64,000 bases of DNA from Mycolicibacterium setense (GTDB taxonomy: Bacteria; Actinomycetota; Actinomycetes; Mycobacteriales; Mycobacteriaceae): contig NZ_JTJW01000001.1 in NCBI RefSeq assembly GCF_000805385.1, forward strand, positions 186,001 through 250,000, in the 5' to 3' direction. Position numbers and translations under genes: made by a program. This document shows positions 52,514-63,394 of this stretch, in pieces; positions within the stretch are counted from its first letter, which is position 1; each line of letters begins with the position of its first letter. The notes beneath the pieces were generated by a model that saw nothing but the letters and a program-made list of their open reading frames with translations, did not search any database and was not told the origin of the DNA.

Positions 52514-54670
52514 CTAACCCACCGACTCGGCGGGCTGAGGGTAGAGCAACTCCAGCTCGCCGAGATGCGCTGCGGCCGTCACCAACGGCAGGGCCGCCGA
52601 GACCGCCAGTTCGGTTCCGGCGGCTTCGGCGCGGAGGGACACCACGAAACTCTCCCCGATCGGTACCAGCACCGACGTGGTGTCCGCGCCGGTGAGCCGG
52701 GCGCAGATCGCCGCGGCGTGCTCTTCGATCACCGCACGGGTCTGCGGATAGACCCCGAGCGGCGGCGGCACGACGTCGGCGATCAGCTCGGCGACAGCCC
52801 TGACCCGGATCACGCGGTTGGCCGCCCGCACCGCCGGTGCACGTTGGTCTGTGGGCCCGCCGGTCTCCGAAAGATATTGGCGGACAGCATCATCGAGTGT
52901 CCGAGTGGCAGTCAGAGTGTCATGGCCGAGCGCGATCACGCGGTCGGTGGCCGCCTCGGAAGCGCCTCGCGTCACCCGCAACACGGCTGCATCGAGGAAT
53001 TTCGCGCCCACCGCCCGGGCCTCATCGATCGCCTTGGACACCGAGGCCGTCGCTCCTCGCGGCCACAACAGCACCGACGCCACGATCCCGACGAGTGCGC
53101 CCACCACGACGTCTTCGACCCGGACCAATCCGACCCGCCAACCGGTCGGAGCGATCAGGTTGAAGTTGATCAGCATCATCATGGTGAACGCGGCCTGCCC
53201 GGCGATGAATGATCCGACCTTCGGCACATAGGCAGACCCGAATGCCACGAGCGGCAACAGGATCCACATCACCACCGGGTCCACGCCCAGGAACTCGATG
53301 AGCACCGCACCGAGGATGAAGCCGATCGTCGTGCCGGCCACTGCCCGCAGCACGCGCGTGCCGGTGTCCAGGGCGCTGCTGCGCAGCACCGACATCACAC
53401 CCAGCACCACCCAGAACCCGTGCTGTACCGGAAAGACGTGGGTGACCGCCACGGCGAGCGCCAATCCCAACCCGGTACGCAGGCTGTTGCGCAGCACCAC
53501 CGCGCGGGCGGCCACCAGGCCACGGGTGATGGCGGCGACCGCGACGGTCTCGGGCATCACCCAATCAGCGGCACCGGTTTCGGGCAGCCGCCGGCCCAGC
53601 ACCCGGGCCCACACCGGGCGCGCGTCGGCCAACGCCGCGTTGCCGATCACGCGTCCGGTGACCGCGACGGTCGCCGAGATGGTGCGCCGGTTCAGTAGGG
53701 CAGCGCCGACCTTCGCGGCGGCCGCGTCGTCGGCCATGCCGAGGATCTGGGTGATGTCCTCGCGGTAACTGCCTTGGGCCACGGTGCGCTGCTCGGCCAG
53801 GGCCGCGCGCAGGTCGGCTTCGCGGGCGGCCCGCTCGGCCCGGTCGTGAATCGTGAGCAGCGCGGCACTGTCGCGCAGTACGCGCACCGTGGGCTCGCGC
53901 GTGGCCCCGAGCAGTTCAGCCGTCTGGTCGGTGATCTGGTCGCAGATCCAGCCCAGATCGTCGACGACGCGCACCAGCGCGCGACTGCCCGCGCTGAGGG
54001 CGACGGGACGGTAGTCGGCGCCGAGGAAGCTCGCGTACAGCGCATTCATCGCGCGGGTGACGTCGCGGTCCGAGGCCTGGCCGTCCAGCCGATCGGCCAG
54101 TAGCCGGCACACGCGGGCCGCGTCGCGGCGCAGCTCATCGTGGTGGCGTGGCGCAAAGAGGAACAGTGCGGCGGGCACGCACACCACCAGCGCGATCAGC
54201 CAGCCCAGCAGCCGGTCGGGAATGGGTCCGACAGGCGTGCACAGCGGCAACACGAACAGCAGCAGGGTGGCGCGCTGGCCGGCGGCGACGATCTCGCTGA
54301 GCACCCCGGAAAACGTCACCACCAGGCCGACGACGAACATCGCCGCCACGCTCAGCCACGGGTAGGGGGCCAGAATCGTGCCCAACACGATCAGGATGAG
54401 CCCGTTGAGTGCCAGGCCGCCGTAGGCCGGGGCGCGGGCGGGGCGGTTGCCCGGGAAGTCGGCCGTGATGAGCAGGGAGACCGCGCCGAAGATCGCGAAG
54501 AGCGGAGTCTGGGAGTCCCCGCCGACGGCGAAGCCGATCGCCGCGGCTATGGGCAGGACGATGGCGGCCCGCACGGCGCGCCGCAACGCGTCGTTTTCGG
54601 GATCCCGCGCGCGCAACGAGTCACGCAGGCGATCAACTGCCCGGCGCCAGATCTCGGCCGGGGTCAGCAT
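52514..54670 (-). CDS. FUSC-family membrane protein (putative aromatic-compound exporter)
   Basis: The 718-residue protein has two membrane blocks, residues about 30-170 and 385-535, each with five or six helices and each followed by a cytoplasmic helical domain. This is the duplicated plan of FUSC/YccS/AaeB-type proteins (PF13515 region: RTGLGLALAVAVTHVFPVQHGFWVVLGV). Related proteins export aromatic acids or toxic compounds. The substrate is unknown. It starts at ATG 54670 and lies 11 bases downstream of the TetR gene, which suggests that this regulator controls it. Confidence 0.85.
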   Translation of the reverse strand: MLTPAEIWRRAVDRLRDSLRARDPENDALRRAVRAAIVLPIAAAIGFAVGGDSQTPLFAIFGAVSLLITADFPGNRPARAPAYGGLALNGLILIVLGTILAPYPWLSVAAMFVVGLVVTFSGVLSEIVAAGQRATLLLFVLPLCTPVGPIPDRLLGWLIALVVCVPAALFLFAPRHHDELRRDAARVCRLLADRLDGQASDRDVTRAMNALYASFLGADYRPVALSAGSRALVRVVDDLGWICDQITDQTAELLGATREPTVRVLRDSAALLTIHDRAERAAREADLRAALAEQRTVAQGSYREDITQILGMADDAAAAKVGAALLNRRTISATVAVTGRVIGNAALADARPVWARVLGRRLPETGAADWVMPETVAVAAITRGLVAARAVVLRNSLRTGLGLALAVAVTHVFPVQHGFWVVLGVMSVLRSSALDTGTRVLRAVAGTTIGFILGAVLIEFLGVDPVVMWILLPLVAFGSAYVPKVGSFIAGQAAFTMMMLINFNLIAPTGWRVGLVRVEDVVVGALVGIVASVLLWPRGATASVSKAIDEARAVGAKFLDAAVLRVTRGASEAATDRVIALGHDTLTATRTLDDAVRQYLSETGGPTDQRAPAVRAANRVIRVRAVAELIADVVPPPLGVYPQTRAVIEEHAAAICARLTGADTTSVLVPIGESFVVSLRAEAAGTELAVSAALPLVTAAAHLGELELLYPQPAESVG

Positions 54671-54681
54671 GATCGCCGATG

Positions 54682-55257
54682 TTAGACGGGTTGGTCAGAT
54701 CCGGTGGCCGGAGTGAAGCGGCCTGATTCCAGCGCGTCGCGCATCTGGGTGGTGATCCACTGCAGGGCGTCGAAGTCGCGCGGCAGGGTGCTCTGCTCGA
54801 AACCGACGATCAGGTAGATGCCCCAGGCCGCGAAGTACCTGGCATTGACCTCGTCGCCGATGAGTTCGAGAGCGGATTCGAAGAGAATGTCGAAGCGCAG
54901 CTGGTCCACCACCGCCTGCACTGTGTAGACGTCGGGGTCCAGCGAGCTCCACACCCGGATGGCGGCCTCGGCACCGTGCGGAAGGGCGAGTGCCTCGCCG
55001 ATGAGGGTCTCGATGCGGTGGTGCGGATCGTGGTCGGCGCGGACGGCTTCCACGACCCGCAGGGTGCGCGCCTCGCGCCAGTGCGCGATCAACTCCCGCG
55101 TGTAGGAAGCCCAGTTCGGAAAGTAGTGATAGAACGACCCGGTCGTGACGCCCAGCCGGTTGCACACCTCCGCGAGTTTGAGCCCGCCGTAACCGAGATC
55201 GGACAACACGTCCAGACCGGTTTCGAAGTACGCCTCCCGCGAAACAACCCCCGCCAT
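54682..55257 (-). CDS. TetR-family regulator upstream of the FUSC exporter
   Basis: The 191-residue protein has the TetR DNA-binding domain at 5-55 (REAYFETGLDVLSDLGYGGL, VCNRLGVTTGSFYHYFPNW) and a helical ligand domain with aromatic residues. It is cotranscribed with the FUSC gene (11-base gap) and divergent from a second TetR gene. The start is placed at ATG 55257, where the family domain begins. No strong ribosome site is visible and a slightly longer start (MLCPMAGVV) is possible. Confidence 0.85.
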   Translation of the reverse strand: MAGVVSREAYFETGLDVLSDLGYGGLKLAEVCNRLGVTTGSFYHYFPNWASYTRELIAHWREARTLRVVEAVRADHDPHHRIETLIGEALALPHGAEAAIRVWSSLDPDVYTVQAVVDQLRFDILFESALELIGDEVNARYFAAWGIYLIVGFEQSTLPRDFDALQWITTQMRDALESGRFTPATGSDQPV

Positions 55258-55380
55258 GGGGCACAACGCTAGTTCGTCGTCGATTTTTGGTCGCGGTGGG
55301 GCTTTGCTGGTCAGCCGCATATAACGCACGCAAACATGACGGGATCGAGGCATCCAGGTGACGTGTGGCACAATTTGTTC

Positions 55381-56016
55381 GTGGCCCACACAGCGAGCCG
55401 AGGACCGGGACGCCCGCCCGCAGCAAAGGCGGCGGAGACCCGAGAACGCATCGTGCGTGCTGCCCGTGAAGTTTTCAGCGAACTTGGCTACGACGCAGCT
55501 ACATTTCAAGCGATCGCGATCCGTGCTGATCTCACCCGTCCGGCAATCAATCATTACTTCAGCAGCAAACGTGTTCTCTACCGCGATGTGGTGGAACAGA
55601 CCAATGCGAAAGTGATCGCCGCAGGCATTGCCAGGGCCCGGGAAGCCTCGACTCTGGTGAACAGAATCTCGGCGTTCTTCGCCGCGGCGATGGATGCCGA
55701 ATCCACTGACCGGTCGGCGGCGGCGTTCCTCGTGACCTCCGTTCTGGAGGCGCAGCGTCACCCCGAGTTGATCTCCGAGGAGCACGACGCGCTGCGCAGC
55801 TCGCGGGAGTTCGTCAGGTGGGCTGTTGACGAGGCGATTCAGCGCGGCGAGTTGAGCACGGACACAGACATTCCGGCGATCGTGGAGATGCTGGTCGCGG
55901 TGATGTGGGGCATGGGCTTTTATGCCGGTTACGTGGGGCATCGCGAGGATGTGGCCGTCATCGTGGACAAGTTCGAACTGTTGATGGCGAACAAGCTCTG
56001 GCAGTTGCGCGACTGA
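55381..56016 (+). CDS. TetR-family transcriptional regulator
   Basis: The 211-residue protein has the TetR domain at about 15-62 (TRERIVRAAREVFSELGYDA, ADLTRPAINHYFSSKRVLY) preceded by a Pro/Arg/Gly arm (SRGPGRPPAAK). The GTG at 55381 is chosen. CACAAT at 55369-55374 could be its -10, making the mRNA leaderless. An in-frame ATG at 55336 would add 15 residues without a site. It shares a 123-base divergent promoter with the other TetR gene and is followed after 72 bases by the methyltransferase pair. Confidence 0.88.
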   Translation: MAHTASRGPGRPPAAKAAETRERIVRAAREVFSELGYDAATFQAIAIRADLTRPAINHYFSSKRVLYRDVVEQTNAKVIAAGIARAREASTLVNRISAFFAAAMDAESTDRSAAAFLVTSVLEAQRHPELISEEHDALRSSREFVRWAVDEAIQRGELSTDTDIPAIVEMLVAVMWGMGFYAGYVGHREDVAVIVDKFELLMANKLWQLRD

Positions 56017-56088
56017 CACATCGGGGTCGTGAGGTGGCCCACATCACCGTATAGCTTGGCTAAGTTGTTCGGTAGCATCGATTGGCAA

Positions 56089-57980
<1,892 letters not shown>

Positions 57981-57987
57981 CCTCAAA

Positions 57988-58048
57988 GCCGAGTGGCCAG
58001 TTGTGACACGCTCTTTCAGCGTTCGCGTGTCACAACTGGCCACTCGGC
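57988..58048. terminator. 24-base perfect inverted repeat after the methyltransferase pair
   Basis: The arms 57988-58011 and 58025-58048 are exact reverse complements, with a 13-base loop. The repeat sits between convergent genes (stop at 57980; minus-strand peptide stop at 58067), so it may end transcription from both sides, although no T-tract follows either arm. It may also be a copy of a dispersed palindromic repeat. Confidence 0.65.
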
Positions 58049-58066
58049 CGGTCTGAGTCGGGTGGC

Positions 58067-58246
58067 TCAGCGACTCTGGTGCACCGTGGTGTCGACCTGG
58101 GGCACGGTCACGTGCGGGCCGATCTGATCCAGCCAGCTGTGGTGGGCCACATCGGCTGAGGCGGGGCCCGCCAGGCCCAGGACGGCGGCGGCCAGACCAC
58201 TGGCGATCACTGTGCTGATCCCAGTCCTAATTCCGAACTTCTTCAT
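58067..58246 (-). CDS. Small secreted peptide (59-residue precursor)
   Basis: A short frame starts at ATG 58246 with purine-rich AAGAGGCAAGAGAA just upstream. It encodes MKKFGIRTG, then a hydrophobic core (STVIASGLAAAVLGLAG) and a clear signal-peptidase site PASA-DVAHH. The mature peptide would have about 28 residues, beginning DVAHHSWLDQIGPHVTVP and ending TTVHQSR, with no cysteine. Codon use is like that of neighbouring genes and the signal peptide is textbook, so it is probably real despite its size. Function unknown. Histidines (four) and the WLD segment could bind metal or a surface partner, but this is speculation. Confidence 0.7.
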   Translation of the reverse strand: MKKFGIRTGISTVIASGLAAAVLGLAGPASADVAHHSWLDQIGPHVTVPQVDTTVHQSR

Positions 58247-58485
58247 TTCTCTTGCCTCTTCCTTCGATCTGTTTTCTTGACTGATTCAACTAAAGGGGCG
58301 GGCTGCTGATTCCGGGTTTTCGGCGTTGGCAGCAATTGACTGTCCGATGGCAGAAACCGGTCGGCCACGCCACGAATGAGCCGCGAACGAGCACTGACGG
58401 ACCCGGTTGACCGGCAGTTGCCCGCCCGCCGTATACAGGAGTAGAGCTGAGCCGGTTCGCGGCCCGTTATCGAGGAGGAATCCCC

Positions 58486-59352
58486 ATGCCAGGAGTGCAG
58501 GACCGTGTCGTCGTCGTCACCGGAGCCGGTGGCGGTCTGGGCCGTGAATACGCCCTGACGCTGGCCCGCGAGGGCGCCAGCGTCGTGGTCAACGACCTGG
58601 GCGGTGCCCGCGACGGCACCGGCGCCGGCCACAACATGGCCGACGAGGTCGTCAACGAGATCAAGGCCGCCGGTGGCCGCGCGGTCGCCAACTACGACAG
58701 CGTCGCCGAGGCCGAGGGTGCCGCCAACATCATCAAGACGGCCATCGACGAGTTCGGCAAGGTCGACGGCGTGGTGAGCAACGCGGGCATCCTCCGTGAC
58801 GGCACCTTCCACAAGATGACGTTCGAGCAGTGGGATGCCGTGCTCAAGGTGCACCTCTACGGTGGCTACAACGTCATCCGCGCCGCCTGGCCGCACTTCC
58901 GGGAGCAGAGCTTCGGCCGCGTCGTCGTCGCGACCTCCACCAGCGGTCTGTTCGGCAACTTCGGTCAGGCCAACTACGGCGCCGCCAAGCTCGGTCTCGT
59001 CGGTCTGATCAACACGCTGGCCCAGGAAGGCGCCAAGTACAACATCAAGACCAATGCCGTCGCGCCGATCGCCGCGACCCGCATGACCCAGGACATCCTG
59101 CCGCCCGAGGTGTTCGAGAAGCTCACCCCCGAGTACGTCGCCCCCGTGGTGGCCTACCTGATGACCGAGGAACTGCCCGATACCGATTCGGTGTTCATCG
59201 TCGGCGGCGGCAAGGTACAGCGGACCGCGCTGTTCCAGAACGACGGTGTCACGTTCTCCGAGGGCGTGCCGTCGGTCGATGACATCGCCGCCAAGTGGGG
59301 CGAGATCACCGACCTCTCGGCAGCCCAGCAGGCCAGCTTCAAGCTCGGCTGA
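58486..59352 (+). CDS. Short-chain dehydrogenase/reductase (Rv0148-like)
   Basis: The 288-residue protein has the NAD(P)-binding motif TGAGGGLGREYA (12-23), NAG near 100, the catalytic Tyr/Lys of NYGAAKLG near 164-168, and an upstream Ser in the TSTSGLFGN segment. It is close to Rv0148 and to the dehydrogenase domain of 17-beta-hydroxysteroid dehydrogenase type 4 (3-hydroxyacyl-CoA dehydrogenase), so a beta-oxidation-type substrate is likely. GAGGAGGAA precedes the ATG. It lies six bases before the oxidoreductase gene. Confidence 0.92.
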   Translation: MPGVQDRVVVVTGAGGGLGREYALTLAREGASVVVNDLGGARDGTGAGHNMADEVVNEIKAAGGRAVANYDSVAEAEGAANIIKTAIDEFGKVDGVVSNAGILRDGTFHKMTFEQWDAVLKVHLYGGYNVIRAAWPHFREQSFGRVVVATSTSGLFGNFGQANYGAAKLGLVGLINTLAQEGAKYNIKTNAVAPIAATRMTQDILPPEVFEKLTPEYVAPVVAYLMTEELPDTDSVFIVGGGKVQRTALFQNDGVTFSEGVPSVDDIAAKWGEITDLSAAQQASFKLG

Positions 59353-59357
59353 TACAG

Positions 59358-60323
59358 GTGAAAGCGCTTGTAGCGCAGGCACTTACCGGTACATCCGGGC
59401 TGGCGTACGTCGACGTGCCGGATCCCGTCTCCTCGGACGCGGTGATCATCGACGTCGGCGCCGCCGGCGTCTGCTTCCCCGATCTGCTGTTGTTGCGCGG
59501 TGAGTACCAGCTGCGGCTGGAACCGCCGTTCACGCCGGGTATGGAGGTGGCCGGAACGGTGCGCTCGGCACCCGACGGCTCGGGGTTCACCCCGGGTCAG
59601 CGGGTGTCCGCGATGACGATGCTGGGCGGTTACGCCGAGCAGGTGATGGCGCTGCCCGCCAACGTGATCCCCACGGCTGACGGGCTCGACGACGGTCAGG
59701 CGGCCTCACTGCTGGGCAACTACTACACGATGCAGTTCGCACTGGCCCGCCGCGGTGGGCTCATGCCGGGGGAGACCGTACTGGTGCTCGGCTCGGCGGG
59801 CGGTATCGGCGCGGCATCGATCCAATTGGCCAAAGCCGTGGGCGCCAAGGTCATTGCGATGGTGCATCGGTCCGGGGCCGAGGAGTTCGTCTCCTCTCTG
59901 GGGGCCGATGTGGTGCTGCCGCTGACCGAAGGCTGGCGCGAGGCGGTCATGGAGGCCACCGACGGGCAGGGCGTCGATCTGGTGGTCGACCCGATCGGCG
60001 GAGACGCCTTCGACGACGCCATCCGGGTGCTGGCTCCCGAAGGCCGGCTGCTGGTCATCGGATTCGCCGCGGGCAGCGGCATCCCGACCGTCAAGGTCAA
60101 CCGGCTGCTGCTGCGCAACGTCAGCGTGGTCGGTGTCGGCTGGGGTGAGTTCGTGCGCCGCCGGCCGGAGGCCCAGGCACAGGTCGGGGCCGAGCTGACC
60201 AAGTTGGTGGCCGCCGGATTGCGGCCGCCTCCGCCGGTACGGTTCCCGTTGTCCGACGGTGCGGCCGCGCTCGATGCGTTGGCCGAAGGGCGGGTGCGCG
60301 GGAAGCTCGTCCTGGAGCCGTAA
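59358..60323 (+). CDS. NADPH:quinone oxidoreductase / zinc-binding dehydrogenase family (Rv0149-like)
   Basis: The 321-residue medium-chain dehydrogenase has the GroES-like part (GVCFPDLLLLRGEYQ, PFTPGMEVAGTV) and the nucleotide motif VLGSAGGIGAASIQLAK. The catalytic zinc ligands of alcohol dehydrogenases are absent, as in quinone reductases. It starts at GTG 59358 (VKALVAQAL), coupled to the SDR gene. Neighbours match Rv0148-Rv0149. The true substrate is unknown. Confidence 0.9.
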   Translation: MKALVAQALTGTSGLAYVDVPDPVSSDAVIIDVGAAGVCFPDLLLLRGEYQLRLEPPFTPGMEVAGTVRSAPDGSGFTPGQRVSAMTMLGGYAEQVMALPANVIPTADGLDDGQAASLLGNYYTMQFALARRGGLMPGETVLVLGSAGGIGAASIQLAKAVGAKVIAMVHRSGAEEFVSSLGADVVLPLTEGWREAVMEATDGQGVDLVVDPIGGDAFDDAIRVLAPEGRLLVIGFAAGSGIPTVKVNRLLLRNVSVVGVGWGEFVRRRPEAQAQVGAELTKLVAAGLRPPPPVRFPLSDGAAALDALAEGRVRGKLVLEP

Positions 60324-60327
60324 AAAC

Positions 60328-61023
60328 ATGAAAGCCCTGGCCTTCGATGTGTTCGGCACCGTCGTGGACTGGCGGTCCAGCGTCATCGCTGAGTTGGAAG
60401 CATTCGGCGAAAGCCACGGGCTGCAACGGGATTGGCCGGCCTTCGCCGACAGTTGGCGGGCCGGCTACGTCCCGGCGATGGCCCGGGTGCGCCGCGGTGA
60501 GCTGCCGTGGACCAGGATCGACGATCTGCATCGCGCGATCCTGGTCGACTTGCTCGTCGCCGCGGACATCCGGGTCACCGACGCTGAGATCGACCATCTC
60601 AACCGGGCCTGGCACCGGCTGGATCCGTGGCCGGACTCGGTGCCCGGGCTGGCCCGGCTCAAGCAGCGCTACATCATCACCACGTTGTCCAACGGCAACG
60701 TCTCACTGCTCACCAACATGGCCAAACACGCCGGGCTGCCGTGGGATTGCGTGATCTCGGCGGAACTGTTCCGGCATTACAAGCCCGACCCCGAGGCCTA
60801 TCGCGGCTGTGCCGAACTGCTCGACATCGCACCCGCGGAGCTCACGCTCGTCGCAGCCCATCCCTCCGATCTGCGGGCCGCCCGCGCGGCCGGGCTGGGC
60901 ACGGCGTACGTGGCCCGGCCGATGGAGTACGGACCGGATCGCCCTCCGCACGCCGTGGCACCCGACGACTTCGACATCGTCGCGACGGATTTTGTCGACC
61001 TCGCCGACCAGCTGGGTGCGTAG
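60328..61023 (+). CDS. HAD-family hydrolase, haloacid dehalogenase type II-like
   Basis: The 231-residue protein has the nucleophile motif AFDVFGTVVDW (D7), the second motif TTLSNGN, the Lys of HYKPDPEAY, and AAHPSDLRAARAAGLGTAYV for motif IV. It is like L-2-haloacid dehalogenases, but similar proteins can be phosphatases. The ATG at 60328 lies four bases after the oxidoreductase stop, so it belongs to the same unit. Confidence 0.88.
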   Translation: MKALAFDVFGTVVDWRSSVIAELEAFGESHGLQRDWPAFADSWRAGYVPAMARVRRGELPWTRIDDLHRAILVDLLVAADIRVTDAEIDHLNRAWHRLDPWPDSVPGLARLKQRYIITTLSNGNVSLLTNMAKHAGLPWDCVISAELFRHYKPDPEAYRGCAELLDIAPAELTLVAAHPSDLRAARAAGLGTAYVARPMEYGPDRPPHAVAPDDFDIVATDFVDLADQLGA

Positions 61024-61032
61024 CGTAGGGGT

Positions 61033-61755
61033 GTGGACACCGCATCGAGTGGGGCATTGCGCAAGGCGCTCGATCTCCTGATCGATCCGCCGGCCGAGCC
61101 GGATGTCAGCAAGGGGTATCTCGATCTGTTGGGCGAGAGCACTGACGCCCCGAAGAACGCGGGATTCATCCAGAAGGTGTGGGCGTCACCGGTCGGGTCG
61201 ATGCTCTACGACAATGCCCAGGGGATCGGCCGCAAGCTGATGACGGCGTGGCACCAACCCACCGAATGGCTGAACATTCCGCCGGGCGGTCTCGCGCTCG
61301 ATGTCGGCAGTGGCCCGGGCAACGTGACCGCGGCGCTGGCACGGGCGGCCGGGCTCGACGGATTCGCGTTCGGCGTGGACATCTCCGAGCCCATGCTGGC
61401 CCGTGCGGTCGAGGCCGAAGCGGGCAGGCAGGTCGGGTTCCTGCGCGCCGACGCCCAGAAGCTCCCGTTCCGGGACGACGTCTTCGATGCGGTGACATCG
61501 ATCGCCGTGCTGCAGTTGATTCCCGACGCCGAGGCGGCACTGGCGGAGATGGTGCGGGTGCTGCGCCCCGGCGGGCGCATGGCGATCATGGTGCCGACGG
61601 CGACGAACCGCGGGCCTGCGCGGCTGCTCGCGAAGGGCGGCGCCCGCTTTTTCTCCGAGGATGAGCTTGCCGATCGGTTCGAGGCGCTCGGCCTGCAACG
61701 GGTGCGGTCCAAGAGCATGGGCGCCCTGCAGTGGGTGCGTGGGCAGATGCCGTGA
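61033..61755 (+). CDS. Class I SAM-dependent methyltransferase
   Basis: The 240-residue protein has motif I ALDVGSGPGNVTAAL (about 86-100), an acidic residue after FGVDISEP, motif LRADAQKLPFRDDVFD and motif VLRPGGRMAIM, typical of the Methyltransf_11 group. The N-terminal 80 residues form a helical lid. It starts at GTG 61033, nine bases after the HAD stop, and overlaps the next gene by four bases. The substrate is unknown. Confidence 0.88.
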   Translation: MDTASSGALRKALDLLIDPPAEPDVSKGYLDLLGESTDAPKNAGFIQKVWASPVGSMLYDNAQGIGRKLMTAWHQPTEWLNIPPGGLALDVGSGPGNVTAALARAAGLDGFAFGVDISEPMLARAVEAEAGRQVGFLRADAQKLPFRDDVFDAVTSIAVLQLIPDAEAALAEMVRVLRPGGRMAIMVPTATNRGPARLLAKGGARFFSEDELADRFEALGLQRVRSKSMGALQWVRGQMP

Positions 61756-62258
61756 GCACACTGGGGATCGTTCTCGTCGCACTGGTGATCGCGGTCGGAC
61801 TCGTCGGCATCGTGCTGCCCGTCCTGCCCGGTGGCGGGTTTCTGGTGTTCGCCGCGATCGCGGTGTGGGCAGTCTTGGAGGCCCGGGCCGATGCGGCGCA
61901 CGCCACCGTCGCGTGGGTGACGCTGGGGGTCGCGGCCGTGTTCTTCGTGACCTGCGAGGTGATCAAGTACACCTGGCCGGTACGACGCATGCGGGCCGCC
62001 GAGGTGGGGATATGGAGCCTGGTGGCCGGTGGCGTGCTGGGCGTGATCGGCTTCTTCGTCATCCCGGTGATCGGTCTGGTGATCGGTTTCGTCGCAGGCA
62101 TCTACCTGGCCGAGCTGGCCGCACGGCACGACTACCGCCGGGCTTGGACGTCAACGGTGCACGCGCTCAAAGGTGTTGCGCTGTCGGTCGGGGTTGAGCT
62201 GACCGGCGCGCTGCTCGCGACCGTGGCCTGGGTGGTGGGTCTGGTGATCGCGTCGTGA
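61752..62258 (+). CDS. DUF456-family membrane protein
   Basis: The 168-residue protein has five or so hydrophobic helices and the Gly-rich repeats of DUF456 (VGIVLPVLPGGGFLVFAAI, GGVLGVIGFFVIPVIGLVIG). The start GTG at 61752 overlaps the methyltransferase stop (GTGA) and its own stop overlaps the YceI-like start, so three genes are translationally coupled. The function is unknown. Cell-envelope stress roles have been suggested for related small membrane proteins only by context. Confidence 0.85.
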   Translation: MSTLGIVLVALVIAVGLVGIVLPVLPGGGFLVFAAIAVWAVLEARADAAHATVAWVTLGVAAVFFVTCEVIKYTWPVRRMRAAEVGIWSLVAGGVLGVIGFFVIPVIGLVIGFVAGIYLAELAARHDYRRAWTSTVHALKGVALSVGVELTGALLATVAWVVGLVIAS

Positions 62259-62791
62259 CGCGGTGGACCCTGGGCCCCGATTCGGGTGAGCTGCTACTGA
62301 CCACCGGTGTGACGGGCAGTGCGTCGCGGATGGGTCATCGGCTGACCATCGCGATGCGGTCATGGCAGGCGGTCGTGGACCGGGAGGGCGAGGAACCAGC
62401 TGCGGTCGAGGTGACGGTCGACCTCGATTCCCTCGATGTGCTGCGAGGCGAGGGCGGCATGACTCCGCTGTCGGGAGCCGAGAAGGTGCTGATCCGGTCC
62501 AACGCATTGAAGACGTTGCGCACGAAGCGTTTTCCGCAGGCGGTGTTCCGGTCCACCGAGATCGACCGCGACGGCGATCTGTATCGGATCGCCGGAACGC
62601 TCGAGATCGCCGACCACAGCGGCCCTGAAACTCTCGAAGTGCGGGTTGAGGCCGACGGCGACGGATGGCGCATCCATGGTGAGGCGGGCGTGCGGCACAC
62701 CGACTTCAGCCTCAAGCAGTACTCGATGCTGATGGGAGCGATGAAAGTGGCCGACGAGGTCCGCGTGACCTTGGTGGTCACCGTCGCCTGA
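62255..62791 (+). CDS. YceI-like lipid-binding protein
   Basis: The 178-residue protein has the YceI beta-barrel pattern: the start WTLGPDSGELLLTTGVTG, SASRMGHRLTI, then LKTLRTKRFPQAVFRSTEI and a tail VRHTDFSLKQYSMLMGAMKV. YceI folds bind polyisoprenoids or amphiphiles. There is no signal peptide, so it is probably cytoplasmic. It starts at GTG 62255 in the coupled unit with DUF456 and the methyltransferase. Confidence 0.85.
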   Translation: MTRWTLGPDSGELLLTTGVTGSASRMGHRLTIAMRSWQAVVDREGEEPAAVEVTVDLDSLDVLRGEGGMTPLSGAEKVLIRSNALKTLRTKRFPQAVFRSTEIDRDGDLYRIAGTLEIADHSGPETLEVRVEADGDGWRIHGEAGVRHTDFSLKQYSMLMGAMKVADEVRVTLVVTVA

Positions 62792-62896
62792 CGGAATCCG
62801 GGGCCGCTGCTCACCGATCTGACAAGCCTTGCCCAACCGGCGTGTAGAAAGCCGATCATCGGGGTAGTTCACACGGTGAACGTGAGGAGTCCGATC

Positions 62897-63394
62897 GTGA
62901 ACATCGTCTCAGGCACGCTGCAAGCGGTAAGTCGAACCGCGGACGCCACCACCGCCGCTGCGGGAGCCGTTGGCGGTGCCGCGGTCAGTGGCGTGGTCGG
63001 CGGAATCAAAGGGGTTGGCAACGGCATTCGTAGCGGGTTGAGCCAGGGCAGCAGATCGCCTGCCGCCGCAGCGCTCACGCTGGGCGCGGTCGGGGCGGCC
63101 GGTCTCGTGGAATGGCCCGTGCTGCTGACCGTCGGCGGTGCGGCCCTCGTCGTGCATCAGATCAACCAGCGCGTGAGCGGCGGCCAGGTCGAGGAACCGG
63201 CGGCGAAGGCGGCGGCACCGAAGCGCGCATCATCGGCCAAACGCACCGCCCCGGCCAAGCGCTCTGCCCCGGCCAAGCGCTCGCCGGCCAAGCGGTCAGC
63301 CCCGGCCAAGCGGTCCACTTCGAGCAGCGCTGCCAAGGCGGCGGGTCGCCGGTCGACGTCTCGACGCACCGCGGCGGCAACCCGGACCAAGTGA
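62897..63394 (+). CDS. Small protein with Gly/Ala hydrophobic domain and histone-like Lys/Ala/Pro tail
   Basis: Of the 165 residues, 1-60 are Ala/Gly/Val-rich (AVGGAAVSGVVGGIKGVGNG), one hydrophobic stretch follows (about 60-85, WPVLLTVGGAALVVHQI), and the last 70 residues are a repeat of (S/T)APAKR units like histone H1 or mycobacterial HupB tails. GAGGAG before GTG 62897 supports this start over GTG 62876. It overlaps the P-type ATPase gene in GTGA, so the two are cotranslated. A metal- or polyanion-binding accessory role for the pump is conceivable but unproven. Confidence 0.7.
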   Translation: MNIVSGTLQAVSRTADATTAAAGAVGGAAVSGVVGGIKGVGNGIRSGLSQGSRSPAAAALTLGAVGAAGLVEWPVLLTVGGAALVVHQINQRVSGGQVEEPAAKAAAPKRASSAKRTAPAKRSAPAKRSPAKRSAPAKRSTSSSAAKAAGRRSTSRRTAAATRTK

